Positions 11,756-23,345 of a DNA stretch of 64,000 nucleotides are shown here, in pieces. This DNA is from Diorhabda sublineata (Eukaryota; Arthropoda; Insecta; Coleoptera; Chrysomelidae): assembly GCF_026230105.1 (NCBI RefSeq), contig NC_079480.1:7358488-7422487 (forward strand), given 5' to 3'. Each line of letters opens with the position of its first letter. Position 1 is the stretch's first letter. The notes under the pieces are model-generated. The model was not told where the DNA came from. It worked only from the letters and a program-made list of their open reading frames with translations, and searched no databases. Both the position numbers and the translations under genes were made by a program.

Positions 11756-13279
11756 GTGTTGGGATTTTTATGGGAAATTGTTGGTAACTTTTTGTATTAG
11801 GAAAGGCTGATTCCAAATAGAATATAGGGTTTTTCATTTGAAAAAATGAAATTTTGATATGGCATAACATTCTGAAACATACTGTGTGATGTGAATAATA
11901 TGAAGAGTAATAATGACTATTATACCTCAAATTTGCAAATCTATTCTGAAAGGAAAGAGGAGGTACTGAACGTTATAACTTATATCAATCGTATATTAGA
12001 TAATTCTCCACACTCATAGATTTATCAATAATAGTTACTACTTTTCTCGTAGTAATAGATTAATTTTTATTTATTTATTCTGCAATTATACTAATTATTA
12101 AGAAGAATTCAATATTTCAAATATACTCATCCACTTTTTATAAAAAATTCGGAACAAAATCAAATGAAAACTTACCCCAAATATCGTTTTTGACATATAT
12201 TCTGATTTTAAATGCACCCTTGTATCAGATTAGGAGTTTCTGTTCTTGGTAGGCTAGGAAAAATGGCGATATACATCTGTGTAGCTCTGAAACAAGGAAA
12301 TAAGTAACTTATACTTATAATTTCTAATTCTCAGAATTTCTCTCATCGATTCGTATTGGGAATAAACGTAGCTGGAAATCAATGAGAGAAATAGTATGAA
12401 AGGATCATCTGAAAAGGAGAAAAAACAAAATCCTCCCATTTCAACTTCATTATTCATAGCTTCCAGAAAGGTGGGTATCAAAGTGTCGGAATGAAACAAA
12501 CTGAATTCAATGTAACAACCATCATACTAAACAAAATCAAAACTGGGTGATTTTATAGAAATCTAGAAGTTTTTTATGTATTTTCAAATAAAAGCAGTAT
12601 GAACCATATGTTGGATTTGGACATGCTCCTTTAATAGTAGATATTTATTTCCGATCAAGCATTCAACCCCTCAAAAGTTGAGTAATTATCTGATTCAAAT
12701 ATTATATATCGTCGGCTTTATTGTGAAAGCTCTTAACTCACTTTTTCCAAAACTCACGTGAGGCATAGAAACTAATTGTTTCAGTTCCAATACCTCATAT
12801 ACTACAGAACTTATTTCGAAGAACTAAACACTTTTAACAACTATATAAGGAGAAAGTTGTGAGTTTCGCCCTCTCAGATTTTATAAAGATGAGTGCTTTG
12901 TCATGGAGTTGTGAATTCCTCCATCGGAATAATTCATCGTACTTTCGATTATTGTACTACTTTAGGAGTTATGTGGTCTAGTAAGCATTCTGTAATTTAC
13001 TAAATATTTTTAGATATTTTGGCTGAAGTAAAAACTTACGTTATTGATAGAAACATGGAATGTTTTGAAATTTTTCTATCAAAATGATGTCTACATCTCA
13101 TGGACAATAATTGAGGCTGCATGAAATTAGTTGTTGAAAAATTTTTTCAGTAAAAACGTTAAACAAATAATTCACTACAATATTAAACCAAAAATTAATC
13201 AAAGAAAGGAGTCAGTATTTCAAAAAATTATTAACGAAGAAGACAGTGAATACTAAGGATATGATGTAAGTGACAATGA
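11756..13279. other. intergenic, nothing recognised
   Basis: An 81-codon minus-strand frame at 12254-12499 has no recognisable domain. Otherwise low-complexity AT-rich DNA. Confidence 0.4.
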
Positions 13280-13283
13280 TACA

Positions 13284-13697
13284 ATGATAAACAGAATGAA
13301 ATACTATAAAATAGGAGGACCGGACGAAATAGTGAGTAAACTAATAAAAGAAGATAACCCAAGATACAAAATATTCAAGATCATTGAAAGAGTATGCCAA
13401 TCCCAAGGAGGAAATTTCAACATATGTAACAATTATAAGGATATTAGTTTGCTTGATACCGTATACAAAATAGAAACAACATTAATAAATGAAAGATAAA
13501 AGAAAAATGTAGTGGAACCAGAAATAGGGGGATATCAAAAAGGTTTTGACAAGGAAAATCAACAGTAGATACGATACATACAATTAAAGAAATTATTGAA
13601 AAAAGCTATGTGCACAGCATTAATATGCGAATGCTTTTCATCGACTTCAAACAAGCATTCGACAGTCTAAAAGAGAGAACAATTGTAAAGGACATAA
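13284..13697 (+). pseudogene. non-LTR retrotransposon reverse transcriptase, N-terminal part
   Basis: Plus-strand remnant of a LINE reverse transcriptase covering the first conserved blocks. GGPDEIVSKLIKE (13310-13350) matches the GPDEI..ELIK block. ICNNYKDISLLDTVYK (13420-13465) matches the NYR.ISLL.T.YK block. TTLINER, then EPEIGGYQKGF after a stop, and TVDTIHTIKEIIEKSY (13565-13610) match the Q.GFR.G.ST.D block. MRMLFIDFKQAFDSLK (13625-13675) carries the first catalytic Asp (block A, FIDF..AFD). It ends abruptly at about 13697, where unrelated GC-richer DNA begins, so the catalytic (Y/F)xDD block is missing. At least one stop (13497) and one frameshift are present. Confidence 0.85.
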
Positions 13698-14989
13698 AGG
13701 GGTCGGGGTCTCCGCGCTATAAGTTAGGACTGGGAGGACGCAAGTCCTCATTCGGTTGAATATTCAGTATAACTTAATTCGCTGTCTTAAGTTCTTTCAA
13801 AAGCAATCACTTATCTACAATTACGAATCATCGCGAAAATGCAATTAAGTCACCCTTCCGTCAAATCACTCTCGTATTTGTTTAGATATCGACGAACTAT
13901 ATTTTTATATTCCATCTCGTTTCCCTGGGAAAGTAGAAATATTCTGGTGTCTCATCAAGTCAATACACTTGAAGGTCTGGATTCACGGTTCTTCAAGGTT
14001 TGTATGCATTTGTACCGCCAATATCGGAAAAATGACTAAATGTAGACATGACTCACCTATTTGATTTTTCACTGATTTTCTCATCTAGTTCATGTTATCT
14101 ATCTACAGCACTTTTGGTTTGCTTATAGTGTATTGAAAGCAAAATTTCATTGCCACAAAATATTAGTCTTTTTCTAAAAGAGCATCCATTAAATCTACAG
14201 TTTTATTGTGTATTTTTCGGACATATGTTTGAATCTGAATCAAATCTTTGATCTTGGTTTTTGTCCTAAATTATTCGTGCACAAAAATACACTAAAGTAC
14301 AAAGAGGAAAACTTTGTTCTTAGTGATACACTTGTAGCACAACAAAAAATATTTCTCATAGCAAAAATAGTATGTAGTTCAAAGGATTATATCGTTTCGT
14401 ATCTCTGAACTTTGTATTCACTCAAAAGAAAATTTTCCATATATGACAAAATGTTGAGGACTATGTTCTTAATTAAGTGAGCTTTCATATCTGTTACAAA
14501 TGCATTTCAGTATCCTGCCAAAATTCAAACTTTTAATTCATATTAATCTGGCTTGTTTTGCATATACGCTCGTAATTTACCTAGTTATCCATACACATAT
14601 GCTAGATTTCTTTTAGTATGTGACAAAACGTCTATATCTGCTTATTCCAAATCTAAAGTGATCTATTAACTATTTTGTTTGCTCTAATTACGATACTCTC
14701 TGATTTTTGGAGCTATAAATTTGTATTATGTAGTTCCATATCTATTTTTATAACTAGGTGTAACAGACAATGTTTTGATTTGCGAGTATTCTACTTTGCC
14801 TTCTCGACGTCCTTCATTCCTATCACTAATTGGATGGTGCTTTATCGCAGATGATATCTTCGTTCTCCTAATCTCTGACATTTTAATCGATTTATACGCG
14901 GTGTTTAAAACATAGGTGATCCTGTCTCTGGGATAAATAGAAAACTGAAAAATATTTGGGTTTTGTTCAGTAGAAAATTTTCATTACGC
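13698..14989. other. intergenic; GC-richer island at 13698-13760
   Basis: Right at the LINE breakpoint a GC-richer stretch begins (GGGGTCGGGGTCTCCGCG) with a hairpin GAGGAC-GCAA-GTCCTC near 13734-13749. It could be an LTR, the end of another element, or a small RNA gene; I cannot tell. Two 66-codon plus frames (13839-14039, 14208-14408) have no recognised domain. Confidence 0.35.
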
Positions 14990-16342
14990 CATCCGTATTC
15001 AAGATAAAGGGCGTTGAAGAAAAAAAATTATACACATTTTGTAGTATTTTGTAGTTGTATTGAAATTTTATAGAAATATGTTTTGGAAGCTGATACATCT
15101 AATGAATTTGTTTCTATGTCTGACTGTTATAGAGAGCGTTAGTTACACGGTTCGTACTGTTCGTACCTCATAACTTTTTTAATATTAGATTTATTCAGGA
15201 AAATCTCAGGCGAACTTGAACATCATTTAATTTTACACCAAAAAGGTACGCTTCATAGAACTCGATACTGGGTACTGTTTTAGAAATATTTTGATTTGAA
15301 AATTACGGTGTGAAACCGATGTCGGTATAAATGTTTAAGCAAGTGCTTAGGAAACATTAGTGCAGGTGTGTACATTAGAACCATTGGACGACGTTGTCGA
15401 GAAACTATGAATGTGAGAATTGAATAAATAATTTCTGGTAGGTGAAGAACAACAAGAGCCAAACAAATACATCTTCTTCAACTACTACCACTACTAGGAT
15501 ACTTAAAGAGCAATACCTACATCTTTTTCATTACACACAAGTCTAAAAGCTCTTGTCCGACGATCTACCATTTAGAGTAGATTTTTGCCAAACATTACAA
15601 TCATTTATTCGAGATATTAGAAGATTTAATACTAAACAAGCCAAGATTTCTATTTTTCATGGAGCTCTACCGCACTTTGATATAAGGTGTCGTAATTGGT
15701 TGAAGAATCATTTTCTGAATAGATGGATTGGTGGAGGTGCATAAGCTCCGATTCATTGGCCTTCTTGGTCAAGCGATTTAAAAAATAAAAAGCTTATGCT
15801 ACATGCCATGCTAAATGTACCTCAAGAATTTGACGTTACTTTAATAACCTCATAGCTGTCTCCCAACCGTTTAGAAGATTAATGGATTCGTGCAAACTGT
15901 AGACATTTTGAACACCTACTCTAATTGAACTCTATTTTAACTTATCAGTCTTTTCTCAAATTTTCATATCGTGATTTTTTGTTTAATTGATACATTATTC
16001 ATTACTTTATAGCGTCAATTCTTAATTTTCAAATCAAGTTATTCTGAAAATGGTACATAGTATCGAGTTTCACCAAGAGTACCAGTTTAGTGTATAATTA
16101 AATGAATTTTGCTCAATAAATCTAATATTGAAAAAGTTATGTCCAATACTACTACGAACCGTGAAACTAGCGCCCTCTATGAGAGTCAGACATAAAAAAA
16201 AACTCTTTGGATCTATCAGCTTACAAAATATATTCGTATAGAATTACAAGACAATGCTCTCAGTAGTTGCCGCAAAATCGTAAAAAGTTTGTAGATTCTA
16301 TCAATCCTAGAGACGGAGCACCTTTTTTTGAAACAACCTGTA
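14990..16342 (+). mobile_element. internally deleted MLE with about 300-bp terminal inverted repeats
   Basis: The left arm (about 14995-15306) and right arm (about 16019-16342) are inverted copies of each other. The left arm reads TATGTCTGACTGTTATAGAG, then CACGGTTCGTA, ATAACTTTTTTAATATTAG, CTCGATACTGGGTACTGTTT and TTGATTTGAAAATTA. The right arm gives the same blocks in reverse complement. The right end finishes TTTTTTTGAAACAACCTGTA, the familiar type of mariner-like end. The left terminus has decayed, so its exact base is uncertain. Transposase remnants lie between the arms. Confidence 0.75.
15310..15925 (+). pseudogene. MLE transposase with internal deletion
   Basis: Plus-strand coding remnant inside the long-TIR element. 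The segment before the catalytic core is seen as EQYLHLFHYTQV and LSDDLPFRVDFCQTL (15510-15600), matching the (HPYH..)..LLPDDYPRRVDFC pattern of these transposases. The next readable block is ALPHFDIRCRNWLKNHF (15665-15715), which follows the second catalytic Asp; then NRWIGGGA, IHWPSWSSDLK (15716-15785) with the third Asp region, and CRHFEHLL near 15905-15925, the usual C-terminus. The stretch between (first catalytic Asp to second Asp) is deleted, so the protein cannot work. Confidence 0.8.
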
Positions 16343-18269
16343 TAAGAGGTGCCTCTATATTATCTGGTTCGTGATTCCAATTTGCTAATTTCATAGATTT
16401 TGGAAAATTGGAACATTATCTATTTCAACAAAATGAGTGTAACATATTTATTGAATGTATTGAGCAAATATCTAATAACATGCCTTTGTAGTTGCATTAC
16501 CTAAAATTTCCAGACCTATTGAATATCCTCACTTACGAAGCACAAGTCTTCTTCTTCCATTGTCTAAAATTTTGTAGATAATAATATAAAAGTAAATAAG
16601 ATGTCATGTTGATCATAAAAGAACCCTTCCTTCAAATGACTGTAGATTGAGATCTGGGTATAGTTGCTTAACAGCGACTATCACTCAAGAAAATAAAATT
16701 TAACACTCTAAAGCAAGGTATCATTTTTTTGAAAATTATTTGCTTTTTCTGAAATTTCTCATCCTTATAGGTGATATAGAAGTCGAGTATACAGCTAGTT
16801 GCTAAGTTAAGAAGGAAATTTATTGAATTAAATTGTAGATGGGACAAGACACCAGATATTATCGAATGGTCTTCCAGGTACGGCAGCTGTTTATTGACAC
16901 CACAAGCAACTAAATCAGAACAGTTTGAACAAATGTTGAGATCGAATTATCGAAGTTTTTTGTTTGACTAAAGTCGACGTTACGATTGCCTAAACATTTA
17001 TTTCATATTCCATTGCATGAGCCGCTTTTAATATACAGCGGATTTAATTTGAATCCAGAAGTTCGTAATTCCGGTATATCCATAGTAACTGGATCAATAT
17101 ACATATATACCTATATATTATGGGACATTGAAGGTCGAATTCAACCATAAGCATAAGCTGAAACCTCTAAATTGTTTGCAGATCTCATTTTCTCCTACAC
17201 AATTCGTTATAGCCGCTGTAGAAGTTAATTTAGTCAGTAGATTGACTCAATTAAGTGATACAGTTCCAAGATTCCATTCTTCTAGTCATAAAATACATAC
17301 TAGATTGTATACTCCAGTGTAAAAAAAGTCATTTCAGTATAAAACTGGTTTTACAAACTATACCGTATTTTTTATTTGGGGCAACAGCGTTGTTAAGAAG
17401 ATTTACGATGGTTAATAGGTCGTTGAATACTTCCGGAAGTTTCCTCGGAGAAAAAGAAATTTCCCGTTTGACGTTAATAAGCTAACTTTAGCAGTGAAAG
17501 TTTAATCAACAATTTTTTTTCATTAATTGAATTCACGTTAGCTTTTGGAATGTATACTTGACGTCATTCAATTTCGTTTAAAACTTTAATTTCGAAGCTG
17601 AACCTACAATAGAAAAGAGAATTTTCTTATATGGACAGAAGAAGGAGGTTACCAATTAACACCAATTTTGTTTGTGAGAAGAAAAAACTCCTACTCTATA
17701 ATATTCTATAATAAATATATTTCCAATTAATGTTAGTATTCATTTATAGAAATGGTTGCTTACTCTTTTCTTGAAAAAATATACTTATGAACAATTAACA
17801 GCCTCATTTTCAATGACACAGATCTTTGATAGGTGAATTGAAGTTTGCTTATGGTAAATCTGGTGATAAATAATATGATGATAATAATATTTCCCAGAAG
17901 CTGATGACGATAGATTGAAATAAGAATAATGGCAGGAGATAGAGTGATATCTTCCTACATTATCGTCTTAACGGTTAAAAAGCGTTCTAATTCAAAAGAC
18001 GAATCAGCAGTAACGTGGAGAAAAGGGTCACAATGTGGAATTGAGTGTATGATAGAGAAAACTCCATTTGACACACAAAAGCAGATCTATAGACGAAGCA
18101 GGATTAGAAGATTATTGATGAAAGATGTTTAAGGAGCAACAGAGACAAATTCGTGAAGAGGGAAAGCTAAGAGGGATGAGAAAGATTATAAATATGTCAG
18201 TACTGGTAGAATATTTAACAAAACACTAGTTACCAAAGAAGATGTTGATTATCACTCCTATCATCAAAG
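16343..18269. other. intergenic, unrecognised frames only
   Basis: Three plus-strand frames (17128-17322, 17255-17485, 17929-18132; 64-76 codons) show no domain I recognise. The last one (start MAGDRVISSYIIVLTV) has reasonable composition but no splice sites or homology clue. Confidence 0.35.
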
Positions 18270-18545
18270 ATTTTGGAATTCTCGTACCTCATTTTGTATG
18301 ACCTCAGTTATTTTATTAATTTCTTCCGTTATCCCAACTTTTAAATCAGCAATATTCTCAGGTCTATTGAAATATACTTTAAACTTTGAATCACCCTATA
18401 AGAAGTGATCGAGAGGAGCGAATCAAGGGATCTAGCCGGCCATTCTATCGTTCCACGTCTTCCAATCCACCTGTCTAACTGTACGTGTGAAATGAGGTGG
18501 AGCTCGGTTGTGGATAGATCGATCTATCTCATTTGAATGAATGGT
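18270..18545 (-). pseudogene. MLE transposase, C-terminal part
   Basis: The minus strand reads SNEIDRSIHN.APPHFTRTV (second catalytic block, with the Asp codon lost just before APPHF), then GWIGRRG-like and IEWPA blocks in shifted frames, APLDHFL, and FKVYFNRPENIADLKVGI followed by TEEINKITEVIQNEV. This order is the C-terminal half of the MLE family also seen at 34.9 and 55.4 kb; the peptide NEID-x-SI just before the catalytic block is shared by all three. The N-terminal half is missing. Several frameshifts are present. Confidence 0.85.
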
Positions 18546-19027
18546 ACTCATTGTTACAATATTGTTGTTAATATTGAAATATTATAGTATTATTAGCTCT
18601 ACTCAAATAATAGACAGTGCAACGTGAGAAGGATCAGAAACGTTCTGAGTAGTAGAATCAAATTTAACAACTTTCAAACAGCAAAAAGTTATCAAGTAGT
18701 TTATCAACAAATAATCATATCAAAGACTCCATTGTTGAAGGAAAGAGCAGGTACACTGAAATAGTTGATCACTTTAATTTATCAATTTAATACAATACGA
18801 AGCAATCAGACAATAAGCTTATGAGCTTATGTAATTGTGTTAAACTAATTAAGTATTGTTGTATTTAGGTATTAGTAGTCAAGATACATTGTTATATTTA
18901 TAATCAGAAAAATGCCAATCAGAGACAAATTCGAATGAATCATGACAATGAGAACAAAACAGAAGATATATCGCTGCATTACATGTAGAACGCGTTGGCT
19001 TCAAACTCACAAAAAAAGAACATTACA
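18546..19027. other. intergenic, nothing recognised
   Basis: AT-rich DNA with no readable frame or repeat. Confidence 0.4.
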
Positions 19028-19090
19028 CAATAACCTAACCTAACCTAGCCTAATCTAACTTAACCTGCCCTAACCAAACTAACCTAACAC
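19028..19090 (-). repeat. interstitial telomere-like (TTAGG-type) repeat
   Basis: About a dozen degenerate CCTAA-type units (AACCTAACCTAACCTAGCC, then CTAATCTAACTTAACC and further variants). On the minus strand this is the TTAGG pentamer, the ancestral insect telomere repeat. Degenerate and short, so interstitial, not a chromosome end. Confidence 0.75.
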
Positions 19091-19879
19091 AATAACACAG
19101 AATATTTCTTATCTGTTCTGTCACAATAAACAGTGATTTAAATGACAGAAGATCCAAACGCATTTTTAATGGAAGTTGTGGTGAGTTACTGCAGAGGACA
19201 CGCACGGGCGATTCTTTATTCTGATTGTTCTAAGATAAAAGCTCAAAAACATGAATATTTCTGTTTTTAAAGTGTATCGTTTAAGCTGTTTCAATAGTAG
19301 CTTCGAATGTATATATTTTGGATATTTACTTCTCCCACACCCGCTATAATGGTTCAAATATTTTCATTCATAAATTGAATAATGGTGCGCAAAGTTTATG
19401 GAATTAGGCGTCAACGATTCGCTCTTCAAGTACAGAGATAGGAGTTTAGACCAGTTGACGTCAACAATTAAGAACACCATTATAATTACTTACATTTAAG
19501 GCAATGATGCGGAAGAATCAATAAATGATACATTTTTCCCTTGTAACTCGAGGGTGAAAACAATTAGTGTATATGATCAGTCAAGAACTTTTCGGAAACT
19601 ATGATCGAGCTAACGCGATCTGAATGTTCAGGAACTAACCCGGATCAAGTTCATTGTTATTCAGAAACTGGAGTAGAAGTAACAAAGAGTACCAAATTTG
19701 TTAAAAAGAGATGTAAAAAAAATAATTTTCATACCATATTACCAAACGTTTTATTTCCAAATAGTAAATTAATATATTATTTGCATTACGGCTAAACAGG
19801 CTACGACACAAACAACGGAAAAAAAACAATTTCAAAATAATTGATCATCCAGTGATGCAACCTCTTTTACCTCATATTA
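19091..19879. other. intergenic, probably part LINE 3' tail
   Basis: No gene seen. The part next to 19880 may be the 3' untranslated tail of the minus-strand Jockey-type element, though no poly-A or tail repeat is evident. Confidence 0.4.
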
Positions 19880-21645
19880 GGTATATTGGACAACTTTTTC
19901 TCAGTCTTTTCGCGTTTCGTGGCGTTAACAACTCCTCTAGTAGTGGATTTGGATGGGTTTCTGTAGTTTGGTTGTATTTGATGATCCTCTGGGATAAATT
20001 CTTGTACATTGGGCACTGTGAATGGTCTGATTTGTTACATACCATGGAGCATCTATTAGTTGACGGAGTATTTTAGATTGGGATCTCTGAATATTTTTAT
20101 TAGATTTGGAAGCGCAACCCCACAGCTCTATTCGATATGTCCATATAGGCTTGATGACAGATTTGTAGATAAGGACTTTGTTTTCAAGTGAGACTTTGGA
20201 TTCTCTCCCTATCAACCAATGTAATTATCTTGCTTTTATATCAAGTTGTTTTCTATTTTTTGATGTGTTGATTCCAGTTAAGTTTCTTGTATAGGTGGAT
20301 TCCTTAGTATTTGGCACTATCTGCTTGAGGTATTTCCGTATTGTTAATCTTAACTAGCGGGCATGTACCCTTACGTAGCGCGAATGTTACATTTATTGAT
20401 TTAGTTTTATTAACTTCAATTCTCCATTTTTGTAGCCACTCCTGTAATTGGTCAAGATGAGCCTGGGGATTTTTTGCTGCTGTTTGTGGTTCTTGATCAG
20501 TAGAGAGGATGACTGTGTCATCAGCAAAAGTTCCTGTTGTTGTATATTGTGTCTCTGGTATATCTTATTTATATAGTATGTAAAATAGTTGGCCTAGTAC
20601 GCTACCCTGTGGCATCCCAGCTGCTATAGTATAATTTTCGGATTTTTCCTCCTTAACTTTTGTTTGGAAGGTTTTGTTTGTTAAGTAAGATTTCAGATGT
20701 GAGTAGTAGTTTGAGGGAAGGGTTCTTTTAATTTTGTATAGTATAGCAGCCCTTGATGCCACATTTTGTCAAAAGCCTGTCCAATATCAAGGAAAACAGC
20801 AGAGCAGTATTCTTTGTTTTCCAGGGCTTTATTTATTTTCTTTGTGAGTCGGTGTACTTGTTGCACTGTCGATTGGTTTTGTCGGAATCCAAATTAATGG
20901 CAGGGGATCCAATTCGGTGGAGGTGAGTCTTCAGTTATTCTATGTAGGAGTAATTTTTCAAGTTTGGACATTGTAAGTAGAAGGCTTATTGGATGGCAAG
21001 ATGACACGTTGGTTGGGTCTTTGAGTGGTTTACCAATCAATATGATATGTGCAGCTTTATATGATTTTGTCCAGTATCCGAGTCTCAGACTTGCATTGTA
21101 GATGTATGTTAGCATGACTACCCCTTTTTGTGGCAATTCTTTCAGCATTTTTCGGGTTTAGTAATTTTATTTCCTTGTGTACTTCTTCTTGGAGTCAATG
21201 CTTTTATGGAGCTTCTTGTATTTATTGCAGTTGCTAAGTTTTGCTGTACTTCTTGGTCTATCTCGTGGTGAGATAATTCACAACTAAATCTGCTTTTTCT
21301 TTGTCACTTGTAGCCCACTGTTTATGTTCGTTTATACGTACAGGTGAAGCTGTTATCTTGGACTTCTTTGAATTTTTATTGGCTTCCAAATGGAATTATC
21401 TGTTTTTGTTAATTTATCAACGTATTCTTCAAATTGTGAATCCCTTACTTCTTTAAGTTTCACCTTTAATTTATGACTAAGTCGATTGAAGTTATTTTGC
21501 CCGAGCCTGTCTCTTTCCTGATGTTAGTCTCTTTATTTCGAGTGCGACATCTTTGTTTCCTTTTTTCTGTTTCGTGTTTGGGTTAGCAGCTGAAATTGTG
21601 AGTTAAATGGATCTGTTACTCTTTCGATATCTTCTGGTTCCTTAA
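19880..21645 (-). pseudogene. Jockey-clade LINE ORF2, linker to reverse transcriptase C-terminus
   Basis: Long minus-strand remnant. The endonuclease-RT linker reads RLSHKLKVKLKEVRDSQF then EEYVDKLTKTDNSIWKPI (21360-21500). RT blocks follow: LKELPQKGVVMLTYIYNA and RLGYWTKS..AHIILI.KP (21040-21150), DPTNVSSCHPISLL (20980-21020), SKLEKLLLHRI..D and NWIP, then CTAVFLDI..AFDKMW-like (20760-20810) with the first catalytic Asp. AGMPQGSVLGQLFYILY is at 20575-20640. FADDTVILSTDQEPQT lies at 20490-20530 with the catalytic Asp pair intact. LQEWLQKWRIEVNKTKS, then GRESKVSLENKVLIYKSVI and KPIWTYRIELWGCAS complete the RT and thumb (20090-20460). Breaks fall between these frames. The endonuclease domain and ORF1 are absent, so this is a typical 5'-truncated copy. 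Confidence 0.93.
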
Positions 21646-22777
21646 GCCTTATCTATAAATCTACCGTTTCATTGATTTTACATGTTACCAGTATGTTTCA
21701 AAGTTATAAATGGGCAGGATGTCTGTGTAAGTTGAGTTACAAGCAAAAATAGTTGTTTATAGCAAAATAACATATTTCAATTTTGAAAAACTAGGCTGAT
21801 GACCAGGATTCTATATATTAAGTTCCATGTTCTCTATTTTGTACTTTCGTACAACTTTATATATAAATGCTATATCAAATATGAATTTATAATAATTTTT
21901 GTCCTTTATCTATTCAATACGGATATGAATATTGTCTTTGTAATAAGATTCGTACATGAGAACCGAACTTTTTGGCTAGACAATCAAATCATATCTTTCC
22001 TCTAGACTTCTCTATTAAACAATTAAACCTCACCTCCCTCATAAAGATTTTCTCCCACCCAATTCGCAACCTTCAACGAACGAACACGTGCCTGAAAAAT
22101 AATACCTTATTACATATTATGCTTTAACAAGATATTCTGTTTCTTGATAACAGTTTCTAATTTTTTATTCAAATGTAATAAGTAAGTGAAAGGAGTATCA
22201 AATTATTCTTTACTAGACAACAAAACATCCCATTAGCATACACCATTTCGTTCATCAAGCCGCTCTGCTCACAGTGGTATTGATGTCTTATTTTTTTGGC
22301 AGAGTATCAATGACTCTAATATTCCTTTCCTTCTTTAATTTTGTTTTATGAATGACCCACGGCATATTTATCATGGTACAAGGATGTATAATTCTAACAA
22401 TATCAATTACAGTTGGTAAAAGCCCTTGCCAACAATTTTGTTTGATCTTCCACAGGCGTAGATCTCTTATTTTATAAATTATTTCTATAAATACTTTCAA
22501 AAATATATATATCTTATGCAAGAAAGTATCCGTCAAAAAGTAATCGTTATTTAGACAGATGAACTTGATTGTAGTCCTACCTGGAACTTGGAAAAAATCA
22601 CTATTATACCTCGTTAACTTGCTACAACTTAATATTGAATTATAAAATGTAGATAGACGGCTAAAATGTACCTGACTGTAAGGGAGTTTGGATTAAACAA
22701 GGTACTAGACATGAACTGAGCCCTAACCTATTCGTTGTTTTTCTGAACAACGAGATTTCAAAGCAAACCTAATCTAA
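21646..22777. other. intergenic, nothing recognised
   Basis: An 82-codon minus-strand frame at 22288-22536 has no recognised domain. The part next to 21646 could hold more of the LINE but is unreadable. Confidence 0.4.
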
Positions 22778-23345
22778 TCATGAAGGAAAAGAAAATCAGT
22801 AGCAATTCTTTGTTTGTTGGGTAATTTTTTACAATCCCTATCAGGAAAAGGAATGTTTTTTTCAAACATAAATGCTGAAAATTCAGCTTTGTTAGTAATA
22901 CTATTCGGTATCTTAACGAGTTGCCGCGAATGGTAAGATGCGTTGTCCATAAAGATTACTGACTGTGGTGGAAGTTAGGTAAAAGCTGTTCATTAAACCA
23001 CTTATGAAATAATTTTGCTGTCATATCTTAATGATAATCAGCCGCACAGTTTTCAGTTTTTTTTGGAAATATTAATATAGTATTTGGCACGAAGCCGTCT
23101 TCACATACAGCGTCTACTATCATAATGTATTTTCATTCAGATCATGACCAATTCAAACAGCAATTTTTACTATTGTCAACCTAACCGAAATTTAGTACAT
23201 CCTGACTGTCAAACCATGTTTCATCTAGATAACTTATGTGTCTATTAGAACCTCGGTAGTCTTTTACATGACGCAAATAATTCTTTTAAAATAAACTGGA
23301 TGATACTGGTAACTTTGGTTTTTCATATAAAACACGTAGCATTCA
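22778..23345 (-). pseudogene. IS630/Tc1-like DDE transposase, catalytic half
   Basis: The minus strand reads KNYLRHVKDYRGSNRHI then SYLDETWFDSQDVLNFG (23190-23290). The first catalytic Asp block YLDETW is intact. Next come AVCEDGFVPNTILIF (near 23080-23120), the A.SE.GFVP.ALLIF block, DYH..MTAKLFHKWFNEQL (22980-23030), SVIFMDNASYHSRQLVKIP (22900-22960) with the second catalytic Asp, and FMFEKNIPFPDRDCKKLPN (22810-22870). The third acidic block (ELNPIE..W in relatives) and the N-terminal HTH are missing, and stops occur in the middle. The same protein family appears at 43.9-44.5 and 57.7-58.7 kb. Confidence 0.88.
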
